A stretch of DNA of 64,000 bases from contig NZ_CP129238.1 in assembly GCF_030413595.1 (NCBI RefSeq), positions 2,790,001-2,854,000 on the forward strand, written 5' to 3'. The position numbers were made by a program, and so were the translations under genes. The DNA comes from Planococcus liqunii (GTDB lineage: Bacteria > Bacillota > Bacilli > Bacillales_A > Planococcaceae). Shown in pieces: positions 10,070 through 18,875 of this stretch; the first letter of the stretch is position 1; each line of letters begins with the position of its first letter. The notes under the pieces were generated by a model. The model was not told where the DNA came from. It was given only the letters and a program-made list of their open reading frames with translations, and did no database searches.

Positions 10070-10564
10070 TTACGTCCAGTTCACATGCAGCGGCCCATCG
10101 TTTCCGTAAACCGGATCTTTCTCCGGCAATGGAGCGTCCAGTATCGCTTCCAGCACATCCGGCCGCTCCTCCGGCTTGCCCAGTTTCTTATCAGGCTCCG
10201 CACCGTTTGGATACGCACCCACCACTTTAAAATCATCCGTGCTTTCCAATAATTTATGTCCGGTGCCGGCTGGCAGAACCGCCACGTCCCCGGCAGAAAC
10301 TTGCAAAGCCTCTCCTTGCTCTCCGCCAAACTGGATGGTCGCTGAGCCGGAACGCACACCGAGCACTTCATGTGTATTGCTGTGGTAGTGGTGGTAGTCA
10401 AAGACACCGTCTATCCAGCTGTTGGTCCAGCCGTTCTTGTTGAATGCCGCTTCGATGGTTTCTGGATTTTCTTTGAAAGCACCGGGATAGACAATCAACG
10501 GCAGCCTCGGGTTGTTTGGAATCGATCGGTCATCTTCAAAATGATAAAATTGTTCATTTCCCAT
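10070..10564 (-). CDS. YjlB-like cupin protein
   Basis: A 164-residue single-domain cupin. The first cupin motif is HYHSNTHEVLGVRSG (near 60-75) and the second VLPAGTGHKL (near 95-105), which together give the His-rich metal site. Length and sequence resemble the YjlB group of Bacillales, whose function is unknown. A good AAAAGGAG site precedes the ATG. It appears monocistronic. No substrate can be assigned. Confidence 0.85.
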   Translation of the reverse strand: MGNEQFYHFEDDRSIPNNPRLPLIVYPGAFKENPETIEAAFNKNGWTNSWIDGVFDYHHYHSNTHEVLGVRSGSATIQFGGEQGEALQVSAGDVAVLPAGTGHKLLESTDDFKVVGAYPNGAEPDKKLGKPEERPDVLEAILDAPLPEKDPVYGNDGPLHVNWT

Positions 10565-10643
10565 AAAGTATCAGCTCCTTTTCAGATACTGAACTTTACC
10601 CTCACTTAGTGGAAATAATCGTTTTTCTTGGAAATCTTCCATA

Positions 10644-11294
10644 CTAGAACCCCAGCCGTTCACGCACCAATGCTGTGTAGTTTTGGCTGACCGGCAAAAC
10701 CGCGCCGTCTTTCAATGTCAAAACGAAGTTGGATGAAAAATCCCGCGAAATTTCCTGGATAAAAGGAATGTTGACGATATAAGAACGATGAATGGGCAAG
10801 AACGTATCCGGCAATTGGTCTTTTAAAGTTTTTAGTGTATGAATGGAGCAGTAGGCTTCTTCATCAGCGTAAAACCAGGTCTTTTTCTGGCTGCTTTCGA
10901 TATGCGAAACGTCTGAAATCGGCACCGGACGCCATGTATCTTCAAGCTTTCCGGTCAAAAAACGGAGCGGCTGTGTCGGGCGCTGCCGAAAGTCCGGCGG
11001 CAGCATCACAACCAAAACTCCCGCTTGACCGGAAATCCGCACCGGATAGCCCACACCCGCATAAGCGATTCCGGAAACTTCATCTTCCACCAGCATCTCC
11101 AAGCGCTTGCCTTCTTTATATGTACAATCCGCCACGCTTCCGTCAGCCACTTCATCTCCCACTCGAATGTGCGACTCTTGGATTCCCACTTTGCAATATA
11201 CATAGCTTCGCCCAACTGCTACAGCGATCGACGCTTCTTTCGGAATCCAGTCCCCCATAATGAACCCTACCTGTTCTAATACATCTTTCTCCAT
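10644..11294 (-). CDS. LytTR-type DNA-binding regulator, candidate glyoxylate-shunt regulator
   Basis: The C-terminal 95 or so residues form a LytTR DNA-binding domain (DEEAYCSIHTLKTLKDQLP, FLPIHRSYIVNIPFIQEI, VLPVSQNYTALVRERLGF). The N-terminal 110 residues are not a receiver domain; they resemble a small-molecule-binding or GAF-like sensor (SIAVAVGRSYVYCKVG, IAYAGVGYPVRISGQAGVLVVML). The ATG at 11294 is chosen because GAAAGGGG lies 8 bases upstream; a longer TTG start at 11366 has no ribosome-binding site. That gives 216 residues. It is divergent from aceA-aceB across a 170-base gap, so regulation of the glyoxylate shunt is a reasonable inference. Confidence 0.8.
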   Translation of the reverse strand: MEKDVLEQVGFIMGDWIPKEASIAVAVGRSYVYCKVGIQESHIRVGDEVADGSVADCTYKEGKRLEMLVEDEVSGIAYAGVGYPVRISGQAGVLVVMLPPDFRQRPTQPLRFLTGKLEDTWRPVPISDVSHIESSQKKTWFYADEEAYCSIHTLKTLKDQLPDTFLPIHRSYIVNIPFIQEISRDFSSNFVLTLKDGAVLPVSQNYTALVRERLGF

Positions 11295-11415
11295 ACCCGA
11301 TTCCCCTTTCAAGTGTGTTTGTCGTGAAATCTCTTCTTCCATCCCTGAATATCTGATTTCGTCCAACTTTCAGGACAGTCACAATATTCTGTTATATATT
11401 AATATACATCAAGTC

Positions 11416-11435
11416 AAACTGTATTAATACAGTTT
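11416..11435. promoter_or_regulatory. 20-bp perfect palindrome upstream of aceA
   Basis: AAACTGTATTAATACAGTTT reads the same on both strands. It lies 32 bases before the aceA start, in the gap shared with the LytTR gene, and contains the ACTGTA-N4-TACAGT core also found upstream of hom. A minus-strand TTGACT begins inside its right flank and could be the -35 of the LytTR gene. Confidence 0.65.
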
Positions 11436-11467
11436 AGAAAATTTTTTTATTCGAAGGGATGGATTAG

Positions 11468-12757
11468 ATGGTTACTAAACAACAACAAGTTGAAGAATTG
11501 AAAAAGAGCTGGGCAGAAGACAGCCGGTGGAATGGAATTGTTCGTCCGTATACAGCGGAAGATGTCGTCAAACTCCGTGGTTCGGTTCAAATTGAATACA
11601 CGCTTGCTAAACGGGGAGCTGACCGTTTATTCCGTTCCATCCATGAAAGAGATTTCGTAAACGCATTAGGTGCATTGACCGGCAACCAGGCCGTCCAACA
11701 AGTAAAAGCAGGATTGCAGGCCATTTACTTGAGCGGCTGGCAAGTGGCAGCCGATGCCAACTCGGCAGGCCAAATGTATCCGGACCAAAGTTTATACCCC
11801 GTCGACTCGGTGCCGAACGTAGTGAAAAAGATCAACCAGGCATTGCAGCGTGCAGACCAGATCGATAACGTGGAAGGCACCGAAGGCTTTGACTGGTTCG
11901 CACCGATTGTCGCGGATGCAGAAGCTGGCTTCGGCGGACCGCTGAACGTATTTGAATTAATGAAATCGATGATTGAAGCCGGAGCTGCCGGCGTCCACTT
12001 TGAAGACCAATTGGCTTCCGAGAAAAAATGCGGCCATTTAGGCGGCAAAGTATTGCAGCCTACTCAAAACGCAGTTCGGAATTTAATTTCCGCAAGACTT
12101 GCATCCGACGTACTGGGTGTTCCGACAGTGCTGATTGCCCGCACCGATGCAGACGCGGCCGATTTGATCACAAGCGACATCGATCCGGTTGATCATCCGT
12201 TCATCACCGGCGAACGGACGCCAGAAGGTTTCTACCGTACAAATGCTGGCATTGACCAAGCGATTGCACGCGGATTGGCGTATGCACCTTATGCAGATTT
12301 GGTCTGGTGCGAAACATCCCATCCGAATCTGGAAGAAGCGCAGCAGTTTGCGGATGCCATCCATGAGAAATTCCCAGGCAAGCTTTTGGCATACAACTGC
12401 TCCCCTTCTTTCAACTGGAAAGCAAAATTGGACGAAGAAACCATTGCAAAATACCAAGTCGAGCTTGGCAAGATGGGGTACAAATTCCAATTCGTCACGC
12501 TTGCCGGATTCCATGCACTGAACCACAGCATGTTTGAACTGGCCCACGACTACAAAGACCATGGCATGGCCGCTTATTCGAAATTGCAGCAAGCTGAATT
12601 TGAAAGCGAGTCGAAAGGCTACACGGCAACGCGCCACCAGCGTGAAGTCGGTACCGGCTACTTCGACGAAGTATCGCAGATCATCTCTGGCGGTACAAGC
12701 TCAACCACTGCGATGAAAGGCTCGACGGAAACGGCCCAATTCCAACCGGTGAAATGA
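11468..12757 (+). CDS. aceA: Isocitrate lyase
   Basis: A 429-residue isocitrate lyase that splits isocitrate into glyoxylate and succinate, the first step of the glyoxylate shunt. The catalytic signature KKCGHLGGK places the active Cys at 188; the substrate-binding [10 protein letters not shown] is near 148-157 and [11 protein letters not shown] lies further on. Length is that of the short bacterial form. Start ATG follows a GAAGGGATG region. It is transcribed with aceB (14-base gap). B. subtilis lacks this shunt, while Planococcaceae and the B. cereus group carry it, which supports growth on acetate or fatty acids. Confidence 0.97.
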   Translation: MVTKQQQVEELKKSWAEDSRWNGIVRPYTAEDVVKLRGSVQIEYTLAKRGADRLFRSIHERDFVNALGALTGNQAVQQVKAGLQAIYLSGWQVAADANSAGQMYPDQSLYPVDSVPNVVKKINQALQRADQIDNVEGTEGFDWFAPIVADAEAGFGGPLNVFELMKSMIEAGAAGVHFEDQLASEKKCGHLGGKVLQPTQNAVRNLISARLASDVLGVPTVLIARTDADAADLITSDIDPVDHPFITGERTPEGFYRTNAGIDQAIARGLAYAPYADLVWCETSHPNLEEAQQFADAIHEKFPGKLLAYNCSPSFNWKAKLDEETIAKYQVELGKMGYKFQFVTLAGFHALNHSMFELAHDYKDHGMAAYSKLQQAEFESESKGYTATRHQREVGTGYFDEVSQIISGGTSSTTAMKGSTETAQFQPVK

Positions 12758-12770
12758 AAGGATGATTTGA

Positions 12771-14363
12771 TTGATCACAAAGTCGAGTGTCTTGATTAAA
12801 AATGAAGTCACACCCCAAATGGAAACGATTCTGACGCCGGAGGCACTGGCGTTCATTGAAAAGCTTCATGTGAATTTTGATAAAAAGCGGATTGCTTTAT
12901 TGGAACAGCGCCAAGTGCGCCAAAAAGAAATCGACGGCGGAAAGCCTTTGGATTTCCTGCCTGAAACAGAACACATCCGTGAAAGCGACTGGACGATTGC
13001 CCCCCTGCCGGAAGATATGCAAGACCGGCGGGTGGAAATCACCGGACCGACCAACCGGAAAATGCTGATCAACGCTTTGAATTCCGGCGCCAAAATGTTT
13101 ATGGCGGATTTGGAAGATGCAACTGCTCCGAACTGGTTCAACGTCATGGACGGACAAATAAATTTGCGGGATGCTGTCAGACGCGAGATATCATTTGAAG
13201 CACCCGACACCGGCAAGAAGTACACCTTAAATGAGCAAACCGCCGTTTTGATGGTCCGGCCCCGCGGCTGGCATCTGCTTGAGAAGAATATTGAAATTGA
13301 CGGCAAGCCGGCTTCCGGCAGCCTGGTGGATTTCGGGCTTTACTTTTTCCACAATGCACAGGAATTGATTGACCGCGGTACCGGCCCTTACTTCTATTTG
13401 CCGAAAATGGAGAGCCATTTGGAAGCGCGGCTCTGGAATGATGTCTTCGTTTTTGCTCAAAGCGAACTCGGAATCCCGCAAGGCACCATCCGCGCCACCG
13501 TACTGATCGAGACGATTCTTGCAGCTTTTGAAATGGATGAAATTCTTTATGAACTGCGCGACCACTCGGCCGGCCTCAACTGCGGCCGCTGGGATTACAT
13601 CTTCAGCGTCATCAAACGGATGCGGAACCGGCCGGAATACTTGTTCCCGGACCGCTCGCAAGTGACAATGACTGTTCCGTTTATGCGGGCCTATACGCAG
13701 CTCTGCATCAAAACATGCCACAAACGGAACGCCCCGGCGCTCGGCGGCATGGCCGCCCAGATTCCGATCAAAGAAAATCCGGAAGCAAACGAAGCTGCAT
13801 TCCGGAAAGTGGCCGAAGACAAACGCCGCGAAGCGACAGACGGGCACGACGGCACATGGGTTGCCCACCCTGGAATGGTGGAAGTGGCGATGGAACAGTT
13901 CGACGAATTGATGCCGACGCCGAACCAGATCCACCGGGAACGTGAAGACGTCAGTGTCACAGCCAAAGATTTGGTCGAAGTGCCAAATGGCTCCATCACC
14001 GAAGAAGGGCTGCGCTCCAATATTTCCGTCGGCATCCAGTACATCGCTTCCTGGCTGTCCGGAAACGGAGCAGCACCGATCAACAACTTGATGGAAGACG
14101 CCGCAACAGCCGAAATCTCCCGCTCCCAAGTGTGGCAGTGGATCCGCCATCCGAAAGGAAAGCTTGAAGACGGACGCGATATTACTGTTTCCCTCTTCTA
14201 CGAAATCCTTGAAGAAGAAGCGGATAAGATCAAAGAAACCGCTGGAGATGCGGTATACCTTTTCGGACACTACGCGGAAGCCCGCGAGCTGTTTACAGAC
14301 CTCACGCTGCAAAGTGATTTCGCCGAATTTTTGACCTTGCCTGGGTATGAAAAACTAAACTAA
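12771..14363 (+). CDS. aceB: Malate synthase A
   Basis: A 530-residue malate synthase, isoform A length, that condenses glyoxylate with acetyl-CoA. Diagnostic segments are [22 protein letters not shown] (near 103-120), [25 protein letters not shown] and GMAAQIPIK. The start is TTG at 12771 with AAAGGATG about 8 bases upstream; the next ATG would remove the first 16 residues. It directly follows aceA and completes the shunt. No separate promoter is seen. Confidence 0.96.
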   Translation: MITKSSVLIKNEVTPQMETILTPEALAFIEKLHVNFDKKRIALLEQRQVRQKEIDGGKPLDFLPETEHIRESDWTIAPLPEDMQDRRVEITGPTNRKMLINALNSGAKMFMADLEDATAPNWFNVMDGQINLRDAVRREISFEAPDTGKKYTLNEQTAVLMVRPRGWHLLEKNIEIDGKPASGSLVDFGLYFFHNAQELIDRGTGPYFYLPKMESHLEARLWNDVFVFAQSELGIPQGTIRATVLIETILAAFEMDEILYELRDHSAGLNCGRWDYIFSVIKRMRNRPEYLFPDRSQVTMTVPFMRAYTQLCIKTCHKRNAPALGGMAAQIPIKENPEANEAAFRKVAEDKRREATDGHDGTWVAHPGMVEVAMEQFDELMPTPNQIHREREDVSVTAKDLVEVPNGSITEEGLRSNISVGIQYIASWLSGNGAAPINNLMEDAATAEISRSQVWQWIRHPKGKLEDGRDITVSLFYEILEEEADKIKETAGDAVYLFGHYAEARELFTDLTLQSDFAEFLTLPGYEKLN

Positions 14364-14382
14364 AGGACTGGAGGAGATCACT

Positions 14383-14511
14383 ATGAAAACGATGAAAACT
14401 TTTGAGGCACGCTCAAAGAAAGAATGCCGGGAATGCGGATGCGAAATCAAGGAACAACGCGAATCCATCATTTACGAATGCGAACGCTGCATCGGACAAA
14501 AAGAGGAATAA
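14383..14511 (+). CDS. YhfH-like small CxxC protein
   Basis: A 42-residue reading frame with an excellent GGAGGAGA site. The peptide contains KKECRECGCEIKEQRES and a second YECERC pair, so two CxxC knuckles about 18 residues apart. This matches the pattern of the YhfH family of Bacillales (Cys-x-x-Cys, I-x-EQ-x-E, Cys-x-x-Cys), small probable zinc ribbons of unknown role. It lies 19 bases after aceB and before a terminator, so it is probably cotranscribed with the glyoxylate genes. Confidence 0.8.
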   Translation: MKTMKTFEARSKKECRECGCEIKEQRESIIYECERCIGQKEE

Positions 14512-14525
14512 GGAGTTAACCGGAA

Positions 14526-14558
14526 GAAGCCAGGCACATGCTGCTTGGCTTCTTTTTT
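14526..14558 (+). terminator. Terminator of the aceA-aceB-yhfH-like operon
   Basis: GAAGCCAGGC and ...TTGGCTTC arms around an ACATGCTG loop region, followed by six T. Confidence 0.85.
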
Positions 14559-14577
14559 ATGGCGTTTTTCGGCGTAG

Positions 14578-14660
14578 GACAGTATTTGGTTATGTGCGGA
14601 CAGTATTTTCGGCCGCCCGGACAGTATTCGAGCTCGCGCAGACAGTATTTGCCCCAAAAG
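14578..14660 (+). repeat. Four GACAGTATT repeats at exactly 21-bp spacing
   Basis: GACAGTATT(T/C) begins at 14578, 14599, 14620 and 14641. The 12 bases between cores vary freely. The array lies between the aceB-operon terminator and the rph promoter. No credible gene covers it. A similar array with another core but the same period is at 21930-22034. Confidence 0.85.
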
Positions 14661-14758
14661 AAAAAATTCACGGATCATAGCGCGGTTGCCTCCCGTAAAA
14701 ACACCTATCCAACTAACCGGAAACCATCCTGTATCTCGTTTTTAATTTTAAATACACC

Positions 14759-14787
14759 TTTAACCCCCTGCTCTACGGGACTATAAT
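14759..14787 (+). promoter_or_regulatory. Promoter for the rifampicin-phosphotransferase-like gene
   Basis: TATAAT at 14782-14787 with a weak TTTAAC 17 bases upstream (14759-14764). Confidence 0.5.
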
Positions 14788-14820
14788 GGAGGCAACAAAG
14801 CAATCTCGGAGGTGAAGAAA

Positions 14821-17502
14821 ATGGAACCCTACGTATTGCACTTCAATGAAACCAATCGAACCCATTTGCCGCTGGTGGGCGGAAAAGGGGCAAATCTCGG
14901 GGAACTGGCAGGAGCAGGATTTCCTGTTCCGCAAGGATTTTGCATTACCACGTCCGCTTATCGCATGCTGATTGAATCAAGCGCCGAGATGGAAGAGCTG
15001 TTTACACGTCTAGAACAGCTCCCGCCGGAAGACTTGGAGCAACTCCGCTTGTTAGCCGGCCAAATCCGGGGCCATCTGACAGCTCTTCCGATGCCGAAAG
15101 ATATCGAAATGGCTATCCTGGACGCCTGGCAAACGGCCGGGAAAAATCGTCCCTACGCAGTCCGCTCAAGTGCCACAGCCGAAGACTTGCCAAGTGCTTC
15201 GTTTGCCGGCCAGCAGGAGACCTTTTTGAATGTCATCGGTGGAGATGAATTGCTTTCTGCCGTTCAGCATTGCTGGGCTTCCCTTTTCACGGACCGTGCC
15301 ATTTCCTACCGGACGAAAAACGGCTTTGGCCATCGCTCGATCTATTTGTCCGTCGTCATCCAGGAAATGGTGTTTCCTGAAGTCTCCGGAATCCTCTTCA
15401 CAGCCGATCCAATCACCGGGCATCGCCATACAATTTCTATCGATGCCAGTTTCGGCTTAGGCGAAGCCTTAGTGTCGGGCCTTGTTTCAGCCGATCTATA
15501 CCAAGTCCGTGAAAAGCAGATCATCCGCAGACAAATTGCCAAAAAGGAATTGGCGATTTATGCGCTTCCGGGAGGCGGCACCGTAACGAAAACAATCCCC
15601 GAGGCTTTTCAGGAAATCCAGGCGCTGCCCAATCATAAAATTCTCAAACTGGCTGAAATCGGCCAGCAAATCGAGAATCATTACGGCACTGAGCAAGACA
15701 TCGAGTGGGGGCTGGTCGACGGTGAATTCATGATTTTGCAAAGCCGCCCCATTACGTCTCTTTATCCCTTGCCCGTTATCGATGATGAACAGTTTCACGT
15801 CTTTCTCAATTTCGGCTATATCCAAATGATGACCGATCCCATGCCGCCTCTTTCGCTGTCTCTTTTGAGCAATGTGACCGGTTTTATGAACAAAGGCACT
15901 GTAGCGCCGGAAAAGCGGGTGCTGCGGGAAGCTGGCGGACGGGCGTTCGCTGACTTCACCGGGGTGTTGTCCCTGCCCCCTCTCCGGAACCGCTTTTTAA
16001 AATTAATGGGCGGCATGGATGAGCTGTTGGCATCGGCTCTAACAGAAGCCATCAACCGGCCGGAATTCCAACATGTCAACATACCCAAAAAGACGGTCGC
16101 CTTAAGAATCCGGCGAATTGCACCGATGGCAATTCCCGTCGCTTTTAAAGTGGCGGCCAACTTCTGGTTGAAAGACCCGTCCAAAGCAAACAGCAAAGCG
16201 ACCAAATTTATCAATCAATACGTTCATTCTGTTGAACTGAAGTTGCAGCAAGTTTCAGGAACCGAGCGTATCTGTTTCATCCAGCAAGGCATGGAGCGAA
16301 TGTTTCCGGATGTATTATCCAAAATCATTCCGTATGTAATTACGGGCATGCTTGTTTCAGGCACACTCACCAAGAAGCTGAACCAAAAGTTTGGCGATAA
16401 ACAAAGCGCGGGGCTGCTCAGCAAACTATACAAATCTCTCCCAGGCAACGTTACTACCGAAATGGGCTTGCAACTTGGCGACTTGGCGGATTTTGCAAGG
16501 GACAAGCCAGAACTGGCGACCTATTTAGAAACTGCCAGCCATGAAACGTTTTACAATGGACTCCTGAATGTTTCAGGCGGCCCTGACTTTCAGCAGCGTC
16601 TGGACCTTTTCCTTCTTCAATACGGGGCGCGCTGCATCGGTGAAATCGACATTGCAAAGCCGCGCTGGCACGAAGATCCCGCGCAGCTCCTGCCTTCCAT
16701 CGCCAGCAACCTCCGGACGATGCGGCACGGCGAGCACCGCCAAAGATTTGAACAAGGCAAGCTGGAAGCGGAAGCAGCAGAACAAGAAATTCTCCGGCAT
16801 TTCACTGGAATTGAAAAACGCTATGTCCGCCGGCTCATTCAGCTGTACCGGAATTTGCTGGGCATACGCGAACACCATAAATTTGCACTCGTGAAAGGGA
16901 TGTATTTATACAAACTCGCCATTTTGGAAGAAGCCCAAACTTTGGCCGCTAAAGGCAAGCTTCTCAACGCTCAAGATGTGTTTTACCTTTCCGCAGAAGA
17001 GCTGATCGCCTTGCTGGATGGACAGCATTCTGGAAACATGCAGGAAGCAATCGAATCAAGAAAACAGCAGCACGAAGCAAACGCCAAATTAAAAACACCG
17101 CGGGTTATGACAAGCGATGGAGAAATCATCGAAGGAAAACCGCGTACTGCATCAGGTCCGACCGATGCTTTAATGGGAACCCCCGTTTCATCCGGTTCGG
17201 TCACCGGCACGGCCCGGGTGATCCTGCGTTCGGAAGATGCCCATTTGAATGCCGGTGATATTCTGATTGCTCCCTACACCGATCCCGGATGGACACCACT
17301 CTTCACTTCGGCAGCCGGACTGGTGACAGAAGTAGGCGGCATGATGACGCATGGCTCTGTAGTAGCCCGTGAATACGGAATTCCAGCAGTGGTCGGTGTA
17401 GCGGGCGCTACAGAATTGATACGGGACGGTGACCAGATCCGGGTGGACGGCACACAGGGATTTGTGCAGATTTTGCAAAGTAAAGTGGAAAAAGGCTGTT
17501 AA
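14821..17502 (+). CDS. rph: Rifampicin phosphotransferase / PEP-synthase-like dikinase
   Basis: An 893-residue three-part enzyme. The N-terminal ATP-grasp domain (LVGGKGANLGEL, YAVRSSATAEDLPSASFAGQQETFLNV, and ILQSRPI near 310) is followed by a large helical middle domain and a swivelling C-terminal domain with the phospho-histidine motif MTHGSVVAREYGIPAVVGV (His about 844). This order (ATP domain, antibiotic-binding domain, His domain) and length match the Bacillales/Listeria rifampicin phosphotransferases, which inactivate rifamycins using ATP; such proteins are often annotated PpsA. It lacks the C-terminal PEP-binding barrel of true PEP synthase. ATG 14821 is chosen because GGAGGTG ends 6 bases before it. 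Monocistronic. Confidence 0.85.
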   Translation: MEPYVLHFNETNRTHLPLVGGKGANLGELAGAGFPVPQGFCITTSAYRMLIESSAEMEELFTRLEQLPPEDLEQLRLLAGQIRGHLTALPMPKDIEMAILDAWQTAGKNRPYAVRSSATAEDLPSASFAGQQETFLNVIGGDELLSAVQHCWASLFTDRAISYRTKNGFGHRSIYLSVVIQEMVFPEVSGILFTADPITGHRHTISIDASFGLGEALVSGLVSADLYQVREKQIIRRQIAKKELAIYALPGGGTVTKTIPEAFQEIQALPNHKILKLAEIGQQIENHYGTEQDIEWGLVDGEFMILQSRPITSLYPLPVIDDEQFHVFLNFGYIQMMTDPMPPLSLSLLSNVTGFMNKGTVAPEKRVLREAGGRAFADFTGVLSLPPLRNRFLKLMGGMDELLASALTEAINRPEFQHVNIPKKTVALRIRRIAPMAIPVAFKVAANFWLKDPSKANSKATKFINQYVHSVELKLQQVSGTERICFIQQGMERMFPDVLSKIIPYVITGMLVSGTLTKKLNQKFGDKQSAGLLSKLYKSLPGNVTTEMGLQLGDLADFARDKPELATYLETASHETFYNGLLNVSGGPDFQQRLDLFLLQYGARCIGEIDIAKPRWHEDPAQLLPSIASNLRTMRHGEHRQRFEQGKLEAEAAEQEILRHFTGIEKRYVRRLIQLYRNLLGIREHHKFALVKGMYLYKLAILEEAQTLAAKGKLLNAQDVFYLSAEELIALLDGQHSGNMQEAIESRKQQHEANAKLKTPRVMTSDGEIIEGKPRTASGPTDALMGTPVSSGSVTGTARVILRSEDAHLNAGDILIAPYTDPGWTPLFTSAAGLVTEVGGMMTHGSVVAREYGIPAVVGVAGATELIRDGDQIRVDGTQGFVQILQSKVEKGC

Positions 17503-17524
17503 AGATTGGCGGCCCTTTCAACAC

Positions 17525-17556
17525 AAAAAACCAGTTGCTTGGCTGCAACTGGTTTT
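17525..17556. terminator. Bidirectional terminator after rph
   Basis: AAACCAGTTG and CAACTGGTTT arms with A and T runs, between convergent genes. Confidence 0.9.
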
Positions 17557-17572
17557 ATCTATCGGTGAATCT

Positions 17573-17863
17573 TTAATCCTGTTTGGATGACTTGATCCGG
17601 TAGCGAGAATCTTCTTCCAGCTTATTAAAGATTTCAATATAGCGGGTTCCGGTATTCGCTTCTTCTGTCGGAGCTTCTTCGTCCAACAATTCTTTTAAAG
17701 GCTGCGTTTCCGGTTCAATGATGCGTGAGTCAAAGTCTTCCATCAAAGCTTGAAGCGCATCATAGCTCTCTACTTCCTTGTCTTTTTTCACTTCTTGAAA
17801 AAGTTCTTCCGATTCTGTTTCTGTTAGTTCCACGTAGCCAACCATAATTCGCTGTCCTGCCAT
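17573..17863 (-). CDS. Small acidic conserved protein, unknown function
   Basis: A 96-residue, highly charged protein beginning MAGQRIMVGYVELTE. The start at 17863 follows CTGGGAGG; an upstream in-frame start would add 31 residues without a ribosome-binding site. It has no membrane segment, signal peptide or metal motif. The C-terminal part (RYIEIFNKLEEDSRYRIK) is predicted helical. It looks monocistronic. I do not recognise a family. Confidence 0.65.
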   Translation of the reverse strand: MAGQRIMVGYVELTETESEELFQEVKKDKEVESYDALQALMEDFDSRIIEPETQPLKELLDEEAPTEEANTGTRYIEIFNKLEEDSRYRIKSSKQD

Positions 17864-18023
17864 CCCAAAAACCTCCCAGTATCTGTTTTCCTTTCTATAC
17901 CCTGCCCCCGAAGACGCATAAACATAAGGGTTCTGTTCAGGAACAGTGACTGCCACTAGAAGCTGCCTGCTCTTTCCGTTATGATTGGACTATCAGAAAA
18001 ATCCTAAAACCGGAGTGATTTCT

Positions 18024-18683
18024 ATGCGCGTCGCCATTTTTGACTTTGACGGAACTTTATATTCAAAAGAAACTTTTCAATTGATGATGGAACATTTAAA
18101 AACCCATCCTGTGCACAGCAAACGATACCGCCAATTTTACCGGGCCATCATGCCCCCTTATATCGGTTCCAAGCTGAAGCTGGTCTCCGTGAAAAAAATG
18201 CGGGAACAATCGGTCCAAGCTTACTTGGCCGCACTTGAAAGTTTCACAAAACCGGAATTGGAAACGTATTTCAGCGAAATTGCCGATAAAATGCATGGAG
18301 ATTTCAATCCGGCGGTTGTTGAACGCTTGAAACAGCATGTCCACGACAACGATTACGTCATGCTCGTGTCCGGTGCATTTACTCCGCTGCTTCATGCAGT
18401 GACGGAAAAACTGCCCATCGGGACCATCATCGGCACCGAAATTCCGTATGCCGGCAACATCCTTGACCTAAAGGCGAAAATTTCCCATATCCAAGGTCCA
18501 CTCAAAACAGAAAAAATCAAGGAAGCTTTGTCCGGCCAGGATATTGACTGGCCGAACAGCTACGCTTACGGCGACAGCCTTTCCGATTTGCCGGTTCTAG
18601 AACTGGTCGGCCATCCTGTAGCTGTCCAGCCGGAACCAAGCCTGCGGACAGTGGCAAAAGAACGGAACTGGGAAATCCTTTAA
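18024..18683 (+). CDS. HAD-superfamily phosphatase (HAD-IB, SerB-like)
   Basis: A 219-residue hydrolase that starts MRVAIFDFDGTLYSKE, giving nucleophile Asp7 and acid Asp9. Motif II is VSGAF (Ser), and motif III/IV is the late YGDSLSDLPVLELVG with a conserved lysine upstream (KTEKIKEAL). A helical cap between residues 20 and 90 fits the subclass IB phosphatases such as phosphoserine phosphatase relatives. Start ATG has CGGAGTGA upstream. Substrate is unknown; neighbouring genes give no hint. Confidence 0.85.
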   Translation: MRVAIFDFDGTLYSKETFQLMMEHLKTHPVHSKRYRQFYRAIMPPYIGSKLKLVSVKKMREQSVQAYLAALESFTKPELETYFSEIADKMHGDFNPAVVERLKQHVHDNDYVMLVSGAFTPLLHAVTEKLPIGTIIGTEIPYAGNILDLKAKISHIQGPLKTEKIKEALSGQDIDWPNSYAYGDSLSDLPVLELVGHPVAVQPEPSLRTVAKERNWEIL

Positions 18684-18729
18684 ATGTTGTGTGCGCAAAG
18701 ATATGCGTTTAAAATGTGTAGACAAAAAA

Positions 18730-18773
18730 GGGGCTGTCCAATAAGTCTATTATTCGACTTATTGGACAGCCCC
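18730..18773. repeat. Perfect 18-bp inverted repeat (hairpin)
   Basis: GGGGCTGTCCAATAAGTC and its exact complement are separated by 8 bases, preceded by an A-run that makes a T-tail on the minus strand. Similar hairpins are common intergenic elements in Bacillales. It could terminate minus-strand transcription, or be a small mobile palindromic element. Confidence 0.75.
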
Positions 18774-18805
18774 CTGCTTCTAATAAAGCGTTGGGGAGTA
18801 CTATT

Positions 18806-18838
18806 GCTCCTGCATCGCTGCGCTAGCTTCGTCGCAAA
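18806..18838. repeat. 33-bp dispersed repeat, copy 1
   Basis: This segment (GCTCCTGCATCGCTGCGCTA and 13 more bases) is identical over 33 bases to the reverse complement of 62594-62626. Shorter relatives with GAAGCTAGCG cores occur at 62907-63001. It is non-coding. Confidence 0.85.
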
Positions 18839-18874
18839 GGAGTTGTCCCAAATCACTTTTGGGACAACTCCTTT
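18836..18874 (-). terminator. Terminator of pcp
   Basis: AAAGGAGTTGTCCCAAA and its complement form a 17-bp stem directly after the pcp stop codon. The stem core (GTTGTCC) resembles that of the hairpin at 18730. Confidence 0.8.
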
Positions 18875-18875
18875 C

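Noticed and set aside
11416..11435. LexA (SOS) box of the E. coli type
   Set aside because: The E. coli box is CTGT-N8-ACAG; here the spacing is N6, and Gram-positive LexA uses a GAAC...GTTC site. No SOS gene is adjacent.
13227..14312. 361-codon open frame antisense to aceB
   Set aside because: It mirrors a strongly conserved malate synthase, lacks a ribosome-binding site and has Cys/Arg/His-rich composition typical of an antisense frame in a GC-rich gene.
14578..14660. Possible origin iterons or CRISPR
   Set aside because: Cores are only 9 bases with no replication gene nearby, and no unique spacer-repeat structure; kept as a phased repeat of unknown role.
18730..18773. Ends of an insertion sequence
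   Set aside because: The 18-bp arms are only 8 bases apart, with no transposase in the region; it is a hairpin element.
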